64,000 nt of DNA, taken from contig NZ_FNEN01000004.1 in the NCBI RefSeq assembly GCF_900100185.1, positions 124,001 to 188,000 of the forward strand, read 5' to 3'. Positions 21,340-30,718 of this stretch are shown piece after piece. The notes under the pieces are model-generated. The model saw nothing but the letters and a program-made list of their open reading frames with translations. It did no database searches and was not told the origin of the DNA. Each line of letters begins with the position of its first letter. Position 1 is the first letter of the stretch. The DNA is from Natribacillus halophilus (GTDB lineage Bacteria; Bacillota; Bacilli; Bacillales; Marinococcaceae). The translations under genes were made by a program, and so were the position numbers.

Positions 21340-22488
21340 TTATTCACTTTTCCTGATAAAACGATTGACCGTGAGGGCGATCGCCCCGTCTCCGGTCACG
21401 TTACAGCCGGTCCCGAGGCTGTCCTGGGCCATGTACAGGGCGATCATTAAGCCGACAGCCGCTTCACCGAAACCGAGCATCGACGTCAATAGTCCGGATG
21501 CTGCGATAATCGCGCCGCCTGGCACCCCGGGAGCGGCGATCATGATAACGCCAAGGCCGAGAATAAACGGAAAGATGAGTCCAAATGTTGGTGATGCCAG
21601 CTCTCCGAGCATCATCATGACGGTCATGGACGCCATCGTAATCGTGATCGTACTGCCGGCAAGGTGAATATTCGCCCCTAGCGGCACGATCGCATCCGCC
21701 ATGGCAGGGTTGACATTGTTTTTCTTCGTCTGTTCGGTTGTGACCGGAATCGTCGCAGTGCTGGACACCGTACCGATGCCTGTAAAATAAGCAGGTAACA
21801 TCGTTTTGATCAGGCTGAACGGATTTCGCCCCGTGAGTCCGCCCGCGATCGAGAAAGCGCCGATCAGGTAGATCCAATGGGTCGCTAATGCCAGTAAAAG
21901 CACGAGGCCAAAAGAGGCCAGCGTTTCCCAAACGGTTCCCTCGGCGGATAATTCAGCGAAAATACTCGCGATATAAAACGGCAAAACCGGAATAACGACG
22001 ACCCAGAGCAATTTTTCAATGATCGTTTTGCCTTCATCAAAAATAGATTTTAACGTTTGCGCATTCGTTTTCGCAATACCGATACCGAAAATAAAAGAAG
22101 TGATGAGCGCTGTGATGATGGGCAGTGCGGGTTCGATTTCCAGTTCAAACAGGGCGGAAAGTCCATTTTCATCTTGAATCATAGGCGCGGATTCATCGAT
22201 GAATATCGGAAGGATGAGGGTCGCGATGATAAAAGCCATGATGCCCGCGACAACCGTCGACCCGTAAGCAATGCCACCGGTTAAACCGAGCAATTTGCCG
22301 GAATCTTTTCCCATGCTGCTCACGCCGCTCGTGATAAAAAAGATAATGATAAACGGAACGATGTATTCAAGAAATTGTCCGAAGATCAACTGGAACGTCA
22401 TAATATATTCCATGATCGCTTCATTGACGAGCAAGCCAATGATGATCCCCGCGATAATGCCTACTACGAGTTTTAAAATAAGCTTCAT
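21340..22488 (-). CDS. Dicarboxylate/amino-acid:cation symporter (DAACS family)
   Basis: A 382-residue membrane transporter with about eight transmembrane segments and re-entrant loops. The family signatures are the serine-rich GTVSSTATIPVTT and PLGANIHLAGSTITIT, followed by AAPGVPGGAIIAASG. Members import glutamate, C4-dicarboxylates, or serine/threonine with sodium or protons; the exact substrate cannot be told from sequence. The inner ATG at 22488 was chosen because GGGAGG lies seven bases before it; an upstream ATG gives five more residues. It has its own terminator and a possible promoter, and seems to be an insertion relative to the B. subtilis order. Confidence 0.9.
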   Translation of the reverse strand: MKLILKLVVGIIAGIIIGLLVNEAIMEYIMTFQLIFGQFLEYIVPFIIIFFITSGVSSMGKDSGKLLGLTGGIAYGSTVVAGIMAFIIATLILPIFIDESAPMIQDENGLSALFELEIEPALPIITALITSFIFGIGIAKTNAQTLKSIFDEGKTIIEKLLWVVVIPVLPFYIASIFAELSAEGTVWETLASFGLVLLLALATHWIYLIGAFSIAGGLTGRNPFSLIKTMLPAYFTGIGTVSSTATIPVTTEQTKKNNVNPAMADAIVPLGANIHLAGSTITITMASMTVMMMLGELASPTFGLIFPFILGLGVIMIAAPGVPGGAIIAASGLLTSMLGFGEAAVGLMIALYMAQDSLGTGCNVTGDGAIALTVNRFIRKSE

Positions 22489-22556
22489 GTAGCGACCTCC
22501 CATGCATTTTCCAAAGATTTAAAACATTGCCGGTGAGCTTTTTATATGTATCGCCT

Positions 22557-22585
22557 CCTGAATTGGAATGTTCAGGTAAATTATA
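22557..22585 (-). promoter_or_regulatory. Candidate promoter and inverted repeat ahead of the symporter
   Basis: On the minus strand TATAAT is found at 22585-22580, and just downstream CCTGAA/TTCAGG forms a 6-bp inverted repeat around eight bases (22557-22576). This could be an operator or the base of a leader hairpin. No good -35 hexamer was seen. Confidence 0.35.
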
Positions 22586-22673
22586 CAACGAACAGGAGGG
22601 TTAGGGAAGAAAAAAAGTCACACATCGGCCTTGAATATGAGCAAAGACATGAAGAGTGGTCGAAGTGCCGATA

Positions 22674-22709
22674 TAAAAAAACCGCCCGCGTCCTCTCACG
22701 CTGGGCGGT
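22674..22709 (-). terminator. Intrinsic terminator of rqcH
   Basis: On the minus strand ACCGCCC (22709-22703) pairs with GGGCGGT (22687-22681), followed by a run of seven T residues. It begins six bases after the rqcH stop. Confidence 0.9.
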
Positions 22710-22714
22710 CTTTC

Positions 22715-24418
22715 CTACTGTCGCAAAGCCCGCACCGTCTCACCTTCCGGCGTCACAAATACGGTTTTTTGCTCATCATAGGTGACGAAGCCGGGTTTGG
22801 CTCCGTTTGGCTTTCGCACGTGGCGAATGAGCGTGTAGTCGACGGGGACGGACCCCGATTCACGGGCTTTCGAGTAATAGGCGGCGATTTGTGCGGCTTC
22901 CGACAATGTGTCGTCCGAGAAGTCTTCGGCGCGGATGACGACGTGGGAACCGGGAATGTTTTTCGTGTGCAGCCACGTGTCGGTTCGTCGCGCGAGCCGG
23001 CCTGTCAAGTATTCGTTTTGCTTGTTGTTTTTGCCGACGAGAATTTCGATGCCTTCGCTTGATTCATACTGGTCGAGGGCCGGTTTATGGTTTTTCTTTT
23101 TTCGTTTTTTCGTGCTTTTGGCTTTCAAATAGCCGCCTTCTTCCAGTTCGTCGCGGATTTCGGCGATGTCCTTGGCTTCGATGCTATCCAACTGTTGCAG
23201 GAGGCTATCGAAATATTCGATTTCACGATGCGCGTTTCGTCGCTGTTTTTCCACGGCTTTGCGGGCATTTTTGGCTTTGTTGTAGCGGTGAAAATAAGCC
23301 TGGGCATTGTCGGCCGCCGTCTTTTCCGGATCGAGGTCGATCTGAATCGTCGGCGCCTGTTCATCGTAGTAATCGGTGACTTCCGCAACACTGTCTCCGG
23401 GGCGGATCGTATGCATATGCGCGGTGAGCAGTTCTCCCAGCTTTTGATTTTCCAGGCCTTCTTCCGCACTTTCAGCCGTTTCTTTTAGTTTTTCCAGCTT
23501 TTTCTCATTTTTATCGCGGTGATTACGGATAAACCTTTCGAGGTCGAAGGCTTGCTGTTTGATGCGGTCGCGGTCGGCTTTGCCTTCGTAGAACGCGTAG
23601 ATCATGTCGTTGCTGCTGTCGAATGTTTTCTTTTCACCGTCGACATGCGTGAGGTCGATAACGTGAAAAAACTCTTTTTTGGCGTCGCGCACGATCGTTG
23701 GCTGCAGCTCAAATCGCTTCATCGCCTCCATGACCTGTAAAAAGCCATTGACGAGCCGTTCCCGTTGGCCGATACTGGCCCGATGCACGATTTCTTTGGC
23801 GAGAAGGGGCGACATGCCGGTGAAATTTTGAAAAAGTTGCCGGTCGAGTTTCCCCTGATTAAAATCGAGCGTCCTCAGCACCGTCTCTTCCGTTGCCTCC
23901 AAAGCATTCCGTTTTCCCTGATCCGGCGGCGCTTCATACGTACGCCCCGGCAAAAGGGTACGATAACGGTTGATGGAGGGCGGAACATGTTTCATACAGT
24001 CTACGATCCTGTCTTCCTTATCGATGAGCAGCAAGTTGCTGTGCTTGCCCATCAGCTCTACGACGAGACGTTTATTTTCACGGTCGCCGATTTCGTTCGT
24101 GCCTTCAATATGCAGCGTCGCGATCCGTTCGAGTCCGTCCTGTTCGATGGCACGCACAAATCCGCCTTCGAGATTTTTTCGCAGCATCCGGCAAAACATC
24201 GGCGGTTCGGCAGGACCTTCGCCCATGCCGGGACTAAAGTGCAGGCGGGCAAAACTCGGGTGTATGGAAAATAAAATCGTATGGTTGCGCCCGCCTGCAC
24301 GAACGGTCAGATAAATATCCGTCGTCGTCGGCTGTTTTATTTTGGTTACTCGTCCGCCTGTAAGCGTTTCCTGCCATTCATGGAGAACGGCACGCAGGAC
24401 GAATCCGTCATAAGACAT
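22715..24418 (-). CDS. rqcH: Ribosome quality control factor RqcH (NFACT/YloA family)
   Basis: RqcH binds obstructed 50S subunits and recruits alanyl-tRNA to add C-terminal alanine tails, which mark stalled peptides for degradation. The family was formerly annotated as fibronectin-binding protein. The 567-residue product has NFACT-N (SYDGFVLRAVLHEW; RLVVELMGKHSNLLLID), a long middle coiled coil (about residues 270-440) and the NFACT-R domain (EILVGKNNKQNEYLT; DTWLHTKNIPGSHVVIR). GGAAAGGGGGAG precedes the ATG. It is divergent from the P-type ATPase gene, with its own promoter and terminator. Confidence 0.95.
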   Translation of the reverse strand: MSYDGFVLRAVLHEWQETLTGGRVTKIKQPTTTDIYLTVRAGGRNHTILFSIHPSFARLHFSPGMGEGPAEPPMFCRMLRKNLEGGFVRAIEQDGLERIATLHIEGTNEIGDRENKRLVVELMGKHSNLLLIDKEDRIVDCMKHVPPSINRYRTLLPGRTYEAPPDQGKRNALEATEETVLRTLDFNQGKLDRQLFQNFTGMSPLLAKEIVHRASIGQRERLVNGFLQVMEAMKRFELQPTIVRDAKKEFFHVIDLTHVDGEKKTFDSSNDMIYAFYEGKADRDRIKQQAFDLERFIRNHRDKNEKKLEKLKETAESAEEGLENQKLGELLTAHMHTIRPGDSVAEVTDYYDEQAPTIQIDLDPEKTAADNAQAYFHRYNKAKNARKAVEKQRRNAHREIEYFDSLLQQLDSIEAKDIAEIRDELEEGGYLKAKSTKKRKKKNHKPALDQYESSEGIEILVGKNNKQNEYLTGRLARRTDTWLHTKNIPGSHVVIRAEDFSDDTLSEAAQIAAYYSKARESGSVPVDYTLIRHVRKPNGAKPGFVTYDEQKTVFVTPEGETVRALRQ

Positions 24419-24444
24419 GGCACTCCCCCTTTCCGGGCATTAAC

Positions 24445-24473
24445 AGTATAGCATGTTTGCCCCACTTGCTGAA
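24445..24473 (-). promoter_or_regulatory. Candidate extended -10 promoter of rqcH
   Basis: On the minus strand TGCTATACT is an extended -10 element (TATACT at 24450-24445) with TTCAGC at 24473-24468, 17 bases upstream. The -35 match is weak. Confidence 0.5.
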
Positions 24474-24514
24474 TAGGATGAATGAGAAGTCCAGGCTGTG
24501 GGGTGTAAGAAGAG

Positions 24515-27208
24515 ATGAAATGGCATCAAATCGATCCTTATGCGTTGTACAAGTCTTTAAATACCGATATTGGCACGGGCTTAGACGAACGGGAAGCCGG
24601 GCGCCGCCTGCAAAAACATGGGCCCAATCAATTACTGGAAGAGACGAGGACGCCTTGGCCGATCCTTTTTCTCGAACAGTTCAAGGATTTTATGGTCTTG
24701 ATTCTGCTCGTGGCGACGTTCATTTCCGGGTTGCTCGGGGAATATATAGATGCGCTAGTCATTATCGGCATCGTCATCGTCAACGCCCTCCTCGGCTTTG
24801 CCCAGGAGCGGAAAGCGGAACGTTCATTGCATGCGCTCAAGGAATTGTCGGCGCCGGAAGTGACTGTTTTACGGGCAGGCAAATGGCAAAGCATCCCGTC
24901 GACGGAAGCGGTTCCCGGCGATGTCATTCAATTGGACAATGGTGATCGCATCAGCGCGGATGTTCGTCTCGTGGAAACGATGCGGCTCGCCATAGAAGAA
25001 TCCTCACTCACGGGCGAATCGCTGCCGTCTGAAAAAGACGCCCTTGCACTCGCAGACGATTCAATTCCCCTCGCCGACCAGCACAACATGGCTTTTGCAG
25101 GCACGATGGTGAGCCGCGGCCGGGGTAAAGGGGTGATCGTCGAAACGGGCATGAAAACGGAAATGGGCAAAATCGCCCATTTACTGCAGTCGACGGAAAC
25201 GATGATGACCCCTCTGCAGCGAAGACTCGATCAATTAGGAAAGATTTTGATCATCGGCGCGCTCTTGCTCACAGCGCTCGTCGTATTCCTCGGGATCATC
25301 CAGGGCCAACCGATGTATCAAATGTTTCTCGCTGGTGTATCGTTGGCGGTGGCGGCGATTCCTGAAGGATTACCGGCTATTGTCACCGTGGCCCTCGCCC
25401 TCGGCGTCCAACGGATGATTCGCCACAAAGCGATTGTCAGGCGTCTCCCCGCCGTGGAAACCCTGGGCTGCGCGTCGGTGATTTGTTCGGATAAAACCGG
25501 GACGTTAACGAGAAATGATATGACCGTGACCAAACTTTGGACGTTCGCAGAGGAATGGGACGTCGCGGGAGAAGGGCTCGATGCCACATTTTCCCGCGCT
25601 CAGAAAGCGTCCAGTCCCACTGAGAGCAAGGATGTCCACGCTTTACTTTACAATGGTCTGCTTTGTAACAATGCGGAAATGATCCGGGAAGATATGTCCA
25701 GGCATTCGCAACTGCAAAAGCACGGGGACGTGGAACTGAATGGGGAACCGACCGAATCGGCGCTTTTGCTGGCCGCGGCCCGGGCAGGACTATTCCCGGA
25801 AGAGGCAGAGCAAACCTATAAACGTCTCGATGAAGTGCCTTTTGATTCCTCGAGAAAGCGAATGACCGTCATAGTCAAAGACCGGCACGGTCATCGTTAT
25901 GTCGTGACGAAAGGCGCCCCCGATGTTTTAATATCCAAGTGTACGAGCGCGCGCGTAAACGGCGAGACCCGTCCGCTCACGGAAGCGATGATCGCGGATT
26001 GGAACCAGACGGTCTCGCGTATGGCGAAACAAGCCTTGCGGACGATCGCGATCGCAGTCAAGCCCCTTCCCGGGAGCGGGAGTTATCAAGCGACCGATGT
26101 TGAAAATGAGATGACCTTGATCGGCTTGCAGGCGATGATGGACCCTCCCCGTTCCGATGTGAAAGAAGCGATCGAACAGTGCCGGGAAGCAGGCATCAAG
26201 ACGGTGATGATTACCGGAGACCATGTTGAAACGGCGCGAGCGGTAGCCCTCGATCTTAATATGTTGCCGACTCACGGTGAAGTGATGTCCGGTCAACAAC
26301 TGGATGCCCTGGATGATCATGAGCTGCAAGCGCTAATCGGGAAAACTTATGTGTTTGCGCGCGTATCGCCTGAGCATAAACTCCGCATTGTCAAAGCCAT
26401 CCAGCAAAATGGGCACGTCGTGGCGATGACCGGTGACGGCGTGAACGACGCGCCTGCGTTAAAAGCCGCGGACATTGGCGTGGCGATGGGGAAAACCGGT
26501 ACCGATGTGGCTAAAGAAGCATCCGCCCTAGTGCTCGCGGACGATAAATTTTCAACCATTAAAGCGGCCATTGAAGAAGGACGGAATATCTATGATAACA
26601 TACGAAAGTTTATCCGCTATATGCTCGCCTCCAATGTCGGGGAAATTCTCGTCATGTTGTTCGCGCTTTTACTTGGACTGCCGCTGCCACTCGTCGCGAT
26701 TCAAATCCTCTGGATTAATCTCGTCACCGATGGCCTGCCGGCCATGGCACTCGGCGTCGATCGCGCCGAAAGCGATGTGATGAAACGGGCTCCCCGCGAT
26801 CCGCGGGAAGGAGTTTTTGCCCGCGGCCTCGGGAGCAAGGTGATGACACGGGGGTTGCTCATCGGCCTCGTCTCTCTTGCTGCATTTGTCATTACCCTGT
26901 ACGGCACGGGCATCCCGGAACTGACACACGCGCAAACGGTCGCTTTCACGACGCTCGTCATGGCGCAACTCATTCATGTTTTTGATTGCCGCAGCGAATA
27001 TTCCGTTTTCCACCGCTCTCCCTTTAGCAATAAACCATTGTTACTCGCGGTCCTGTCATCAGTCATTTTAATGTTGGCCGTCATTTACGTACCGATGTTG
27101 CAACCGATTTTTTACACGACGGCGCTTTATGTCAATGATTGGCTGTTAATCCTTGCCCTTGCCGCCCTTCCGACGGTTGCCCTCGGTTGGTCGGGATTGC
27201 GAAAATAA
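24515..27208 (+). CDS. yloB: Calcium-type cation-transporting P-type ATPase
   Basis: An 897-residue P2A ATPase that probably exports Ca2+ using ATP, as reported for B. subtilis YloB. Motifs in order: the actuator LTGES, the metal-site PEGLPAIVTVALALG in TM4, the phosphorylated aspartate in CSDKTGTLTRND (about residue 326), KGAPDVL in the nucleotide domain, and TGDGVNDAPALKAADIG. Around ten transmembrane segments flank these domains. Only a weak ribosome-binding site precedes the ATG. It diverges from rqcH, as neighbours, and ends at a terminator. Confidence 0.94.
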   Translation: MKWHQIDPYALYKSLNTDIGTGLDEREAGRRLQKHGPNQLLEETRTPWPILFLEQFKDFMVLILLVATFISGLLGEYIDALVIIGIVIVNALLGFAQERKAERSLHALKELSAPEVTVLRAGKWQSIPSTEAVPGDVIQLDNGDRISADVRLVETMRLAIEESSLTGESLPSEKDALALADDSIPLADQHNMAFAGTMVSRGRGKGVIVETGMKTEMGKIAHLLQSTETMMTPLQRRLDQLGKILIIGALLLTALVVFLGIIQGQPMYQMFLAGVSLAVAAIPEGLPAIVTVALALGVQRMIRHKAIVRRLPAVETLGCASVICSDKTGTLTRNDMTVTKLWTFAEEWDVAGEGLDATFSRAQKASSPTESKDVHALLYNGLLCNNAEMIREDMSRHSQLQKHGDVELNGEPTESALLLAAARAGLFPEEAEQTYKRLDEVPFDSSRKRMTVIVKDRHGHRYVVTKGAPDVLISKCTSARVNGETRPLTEAMIADWNQTVSRMAKQALRTIAIAVKPLPGSGSYQATDVENEMTLIGLQAMMDPPRSDVKEAIEQCREAGIKTVMITGDHVETARAVALDLNMLPTHGEVMSGQQLDALDDHELQALIGKTYVFARVSPEHKLRIVKAIQQNGHVVAMTGDGVNDAPALKAADIGVAMGKTGTDVAKEASALVLADDKFSTIKAAIEEGRNIYDNIRKFIRYMLASNVGEILVMLFALLLGLPLPLVAIQILWINLVTDGLPAMALGVDRAESDVMKRAPRDPREGVFARGLGSKVMTRGLLIGLVSLAAFVITLYGTGIPELTHAQTVAFTTLVMAQLIHVFDCRSEYSVFHRSPFSNKPLLLAVLSSVILMLAVIYVPMLQPIFYTTALYVNDWLLILALAALPTVALGWSGLRK

Positions 27209-27219
27209 AAAAAGTTCAG

Positions 27220-27250
27220 GAGCCTCCCGCCAGAAGCAGGGGGCTCTTTA
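27220..27250 (+). terminator. Probable terminator of the P-type ATPase gene
   Basis: GAGCCTCCCGC pairs imperfectly with GCAGGGGGCTC around a five-base loop, followed by a short T-rich tail. An A-run precedes the stem. Confidence 0.7.
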
Positions 27251-27322
27251 CTGTGGGGCGAACCGACCCTTGTTGTCAGCGCTTAAATTGTTTAAAATAA
27301 TAGGAGTGGACGGTGATGAACG

Positions 27323-28195
27323 ATGGTGACGAGTATGACCGGTTACGGCTCCGCAGAAGAAGCCGTTGGCGAAGAACGACTAAACATTGAAATGAAGAGC
27401 GTGAATCATCGCTTTCTCGAGATTCAGTTTCAGTTGCCGGCGGCTCTCCGCGCCCGGGAAGAAGAGGCCCGCAAGATCGTTAACGACAAAGTGGCGAGAG
27501 GCAAGGTGGAGATTATCGTCACTCATACCGGTGGTCTGGGCAGAAAGAAAAGTGTACGAACCGATTGGGATCTGGTGCAGCAATACTTACAGGAAGCCAG
27601 GCATTTTCAACATTTGGATGCGTTTGACGGAAAACTATCCCTTAGCGACTTTCTTCTCGATCCGAATATCGTTTCCATTCATGAAGAGACAACAGAAAAT
27701 GACGAGGCTGCGCGCGCGTTCATGAGAGCACTGGAAACTGCGAGCAGGCGATTAACCGAGATGAGAAGTGAAGAAGGCCAGCTGCTTTTGGAGGATGTCA
27801 ACAGCCGCTTGCAGCATATTTCGCAATCACTGGAGGCGTTGCACGAGCATATTCCCCGTGTGCAGAAACGTTACCAGGAGCGTCTGGAAAAGCGTATGAA
27901 GGCGCTCGCCGAAAACGTCGATGAAGAACGTTTGTTGACCGAAGTCGCCGCCTTTGCCGAGAAAAGTGATGTGACCGAAGAGTTGGTTCGCCTGAAATCG
28001 CATGTCAAACAGTTCAGAGAGACGTTGGCAGACACAGGACCCATCGGGCGTAAACTTGATTTTATCACTCAGGAAATGAGCCGGGAAGTGAACACGATCG
28101 GCGCCAAGGGCAACGACCAGGAGTTGTCAAAACTAGTCATCGAAATTAAGAGTGCACTTGAAAAAGTGAAAGAACAGGTGCAAAATATCGAATAG
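27323..28195 (+). CDS. yicC: YicC-family endoribonuclease-like protein
   Basis: A 290-residue member of the YicC family (YloC in B. subtilis), described in E. coli and Bacillus as an endoribonuclease acting on RNA. The N-terminal domain starts SMTGYGSAEE and contains IEMKSVNHRFLEIQFQLP; the C-terminal DUF1732 domain contains GPIGRKLDFITQEMSREVNT followed by GAKGNDQELSKLVIEIKS. It opens the yicC-remA-gmk-rpoZ group conserved across Firmicutes. remA follows after 22 bases. Confidence 0.93.
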   Translation: MVTSMTGYGSAEEAVGEERLNIEMKSVNHRFLEIQFQLPAALRAREEEARKIVNDKVARGKVEIIVTHTGGLGRKKSVRTDWDLVQQYLQEARHFQHLDAFDGKLSLSDFLLDPNIVSIHEETTENDEAARAFMRALETASRRLTEMRSEEGQLLLEDVNSRLQHISQSLEALHEHIPRVQKRYQERLEKRMKALAENVDEERLLTEVAAFAEKSDVTEELVRLKSHVKQFRETLADTGPIGRKLDFITQEMSREVNTIGAKGNDQELSKLVIEIKSALEKVKEQVQNIE

Positions 28196-28217
28196 AGCGA
28201 GGAAATGAGGGTTACCA

Positions 28218-28478
28218 TTGAGTATTAAGTTGATCAACATCGGTTTTGGAAATATCGTTTCCGCCAACCGTATCATTGCGATCGTTAGCCCTGAATCCGC
28301 GCCGATCAAACGCATTATCCAGGAAGGCCGGGATCGCAATATGCTTATAGATGCGACCTATGGGCGGCGCACGCGGGCAGTGGTGATCGTGGACAGCGAT
28401 CATGTTATCCTTTCGGCTGTACAACCGGAAACCGTCGCACAACGCTTATCGACGAAAGATGATAATGATGAAGATTAA
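28218..28478 (+). CDS. remA: Matrix-gene regulator RemA (YlzA family)
   Basis: An 86-residue DNA-binding protein that activates biofilm matrix and osmoprotection genes in B. subtilis and forms ring-like oligomers. The sequence is nearly invariant with the family ([54 protein letters not shown]). The start is TTG, preceded by AAATGAGGG. It lies between yicC and gmk, its standard location. Confidence 0.96.
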   Translation: MSIKLINIGFGNIVSANRIIAIVSPESAPIKRIIQEGRDRNMLIDATYGRRTRAVVIVDSDHVILSAVQPETVAQRLSTKDDNDED

Positions 28479-28511
28479 CATTTAGCGAGATTGTCGATGG
28501 AAGGATGAACC

Positions 28512-29129
28512 ATGTTGAAAAAAGATCACGGGCTGCTCATCGTTCTTTCCGGACCTGCAGGGGTGGGAAAAGGAACGGTATGCAACGCGTTGCGTGAAGT
28601 CGATGATTCGATTTTTTATTCCGTTTCTGCAACGACACGCGCTCCGCGCGAAGGTGAGAAAGACGGTGTGAATTATTTTTTTAAAAGCGAAGCCGCTTTT
28701 AAGGAAATGATCGCGAACAACCAACTGCTGGAATGGGCCAAGTATGTGAATCATTATTACGGAACTCCGCTGCAGTATGTGAACGACACGGTCCGTTCGG
28801 GGGCCGATATCATTTTGGAAATCGAGGTTCAGGGAGCGGCCAAAGTACGGGAACGTTATCCGGAAGGGGTGTTTATCTTTCTGGCGCCTCCTGATCTGTC
28901 TGAACTCCGCAAACGCATCGAAGAACGGGGCACAGAAAATACGGAACTCATCAATGAGCGCATGTCGGTCGCCCAGGCAGAAATAGAAATGATGGCCCAG
29001 TATGACTATGTCGTTGAAAATGATAAAATTGAAAACGCGGTAAAAAGCATTCAATCTATCGTTTTGGCCGAACACTGTCGCAAAGAACGTGTGATTGATC
29101 ATTACCGCCAATTCGTGGAGGTGAAATAA
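28512..29129 (+). CDS. gmk: Guanylate kinase
   Basis: Phosphorylates GMP to GDP. The 205-residue product has the P-loop [11 protein letters not shown], the GMP-binding region [28 protein letters not shown] and [16 protein letters not shown]. Length and motif order are normal. In Firmicutes the enzyme is a target of ppGpp. GGAAGGATG precedes the ATG; rpoZ follows three bases after the stop, with its ribosome-binding site inside the end of gmk. Confidence 0.97.
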   Translation: MLKKDHGLLIVLSGPAGVGKGTVCNALREVDDSIFYSVSATTRAPREGEKDGVNYFFKSEAAFKEMIANNQLLEWAKYVNHYYGTPLQYVNDTVRSGADIILEIEVQGAAKVRERYPEGVFIFLAPPDLSELRKRIEERGTENTELINERMSVAQAEIEMMAQYDYVVENDKIENAVKSIQSIVLAEHCRKERVIDHYRQFVEVK

Positions 29130-29132
29130 CCC

Positions 29133-29333
29133 ATGGCAATGATTTATCCATCGATCGATTCATTACTGGAAAGAATCGATTCCAAATATTCCATCGTGTC
29201 GATCTCAGCGCAACGCGCGCGTGAACTTCAGGAAGGCCATCGGTCCACGCTGGCAAAGCCCGCGTCCAATAAACTCGTCGGTGTGGCGCTGGAAGAGATC
29301 TACGAAGGAAACCTAACCGCTAAACGCGACTAA
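29133..29333 (+). CDS. rpoZ: RNA polymerase omega subunit
   Basis: A 66-residue protein that assists folding and assembly of the beta-prime subunit. It shows MIYPSIDSLLERIDSKYSIV and ALEEIYEGNL, as in Bacilli. GGAGGTG before the ATG is located at the end of gmk. A terminator follows directly. Confidence 0.95.
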   Translation: MAMIYPSIDSLLERIDSKYSIVSISAQRARELQEGHRSTLAKPASNKLVGVALEEIYEGNLTAKRD

Positions 29334-29339
29334 TGACCG

Positions 29340-29371
29340 TCCCGTGTTGGAAAGCAGCACGGGATTTATTT
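29340..29371 (+). terminator. Intrinsic terminator after rpoZ
   Basis: TCCCGTG (29340-29346) pairs with CACGGGA (29358-29364) and is followed by TTTATTTAT. Confidence 0.8.
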
Positions 29372-29430
29372 ATCCCTGAGCCGCGTGAACTCTCCGCCGG
29401 CCCTTCAACACGTCCAATCGACATTCATCG

Positions 29431-29459
29431 CTGTATTTCGACGCCCGGGATGGTATAAT
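29431..29459 (+). promoter_or_regulatory. Extended -10 promoter of the coaBC-priA operon
   Basis: TGGTATAAT at 29451-29459 is an extended -10 element with a perfect TATAAT; the -35 position holds CTGTAT, a weak match. It lies 33 bases before the coaBC start. Confidence 0.7.
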
Positions 29460-29491
29460 ACGGGAAAAGGAGCTGGGAAAGGAGTCCAACG

Positions 29492-30718
29492 ATGAAAGAC
29501 AGGAACATTCTACTCGGAGTGACCGGCGGGATCGCGGCTTTTAAAGCGGCCGCGCTCGCTTCAAAGCTTTCACAGGCAGGTGCGAACGTTAAAGTGATCA
29601 TGACCGAGGGGGCGCGTGAGTTTATCACGCCCCTCACCTTTCAGGTCGTAACACGGGAGCGTGTCTATGTCGATACGTTTCTCGAGGAAGAAGTGGACAA
29701 GGTTGCCCATATTGATGTGGCCGATTGGGCGGATGATGTGCTCATCGCGCCGGCGACGGCCAATTTTATCGGAAAGTATGCCAATGGCATCGCCGATGAT
29801 ATGCTCACGACAACATTGCTGGCAACAAAGGCCCCCGTCTATATCGCGCCGGCCACGAACGTAAACATGTACGAACATCCCGCCGTCGTCCAGAACATTT
29901 TGACGCTAGAGTCGCGCGGTGTCGGTTTTATCGAACCCGGCAGCGGCCATTTGGCTTGCGGATGGGTCGGAAAAGGCCGCATGGCGGAACCCGAAGATAT
30001 TTTCGCGATGATGTCGAAAGTTCAGCGTCCGACTATGCCGTATTTAAAAGGAAAGAAGGTACTCATTTCCGCGGGGCCGACCCGTGAAATTATCGACCCC
30101 GTTCGTTTTTTGTCCAACCGGTCTTCCGGAAAAACAGGCTTCGCCCTCGCGGAGGCGGCCCAGGCCCAGGGGGCGGAGGTCACGCTCGTAAGCGGGCCTG
30201 TCCAATTGCCCACACCCCCGGGTGTGGAACGGATCGACGTCACTTCCGCAAAAGATATGCTGGAGGTGATCGAGCCGCTATTTGCGAAGATGGATCTCGT
30301 CATTAAGACGGCGGCCGTCGCAGACTATACACCTGCTGAAACATACGCCCACAAGGTGAAAAAAAGCGATGGTGATTTAACGATCAATATGACCAGAACG
30401 ACCGATATCCTCGGTGAACTCGGCCGTCTCAAGGAACAGCAGGTGCTCGTCGGCTTCGCGGCCGAGACGGATCAGCTGAATGCATATGCCGAGGCCAAGA
30501 TTAGCGAAAAGAACCTGGATATGATCGTCGCCAATGATGTCAATGAAGCCGGCATCGGTTTTGCCAGTGATGATAATCAAATCACCATTATTCGTCGCGA
30601 TCGTGACATGAAGACATATGAAAAACAAAGCAAGGAAGATTTGGCTTACCTTTTACTGGAAGAAATCGAGCCGCTCTTTGAGGGAGTCGATGAACGTGTA
30701 CGCGAAAATCATCGTTGA
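29492..30718 (+). CDS. coaBC: Bifunctional phosphopantothenoylcysteine decarboxylase / phosphopantothenate-cysteine ligase
   Basis: Two consecutive steps of coenzyme A synthesis in one 408-residue protein. The N-terminal CoaC flavoprotein domain (LLGVTGGIAAFKAAALASKL; APATANFIGKYANGIADD; APATNVNMYEHP) spans about residues 1-185. The CoaB ligase domain follows (ISAGPTREIIDPVRFLSNRS; KTAAVADYTP; ILGELGRLKEQQVLVGFAAE). AAAGGAG precedes the ATG. It overlaps priA by 29 bases. Confidence 0.96.
   Translation: MKDRNILLGVTGGIAAFKAAALASKLSQAGANVKVIMTEGAREFITPLTFQVVTRERVYVDTFLEEEVDKVAHIDVADWADDVLIAPATANFIGKYANGIADDMLTTTLLATKAPVYIAPATNVNMYEHPAVVQNILTLESRGVGFIEPGSGHLACGWVGKGRMAEPEDIFAMMSKVQRPTMPYLKGKKVLISAGPTREIIDPVRFLSNRSSGKTGFALAEAAQAQGAEVTLVSGPVQLPTPPGVERIDVTSAKDMLEVIEPLFAKMDLVIKTAAVADYTPAETYAHKVKKSDGDLTINMTRTTDILGELGRLKEQQVLVGFAAETDQLNAYAEAKISEKNLDMIVANDVNEAGIGFASDDNQITIIRRDRDMKTYEKQSKEDLAYLLLEEIEPLFEGVDERVRENHR

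Noticed and set aside
28482-29111. 209-codon minus-strand frame opposite gmk
   Set aside because: Covers gmk exactly in antisense with no recognisable family; shadow frame.
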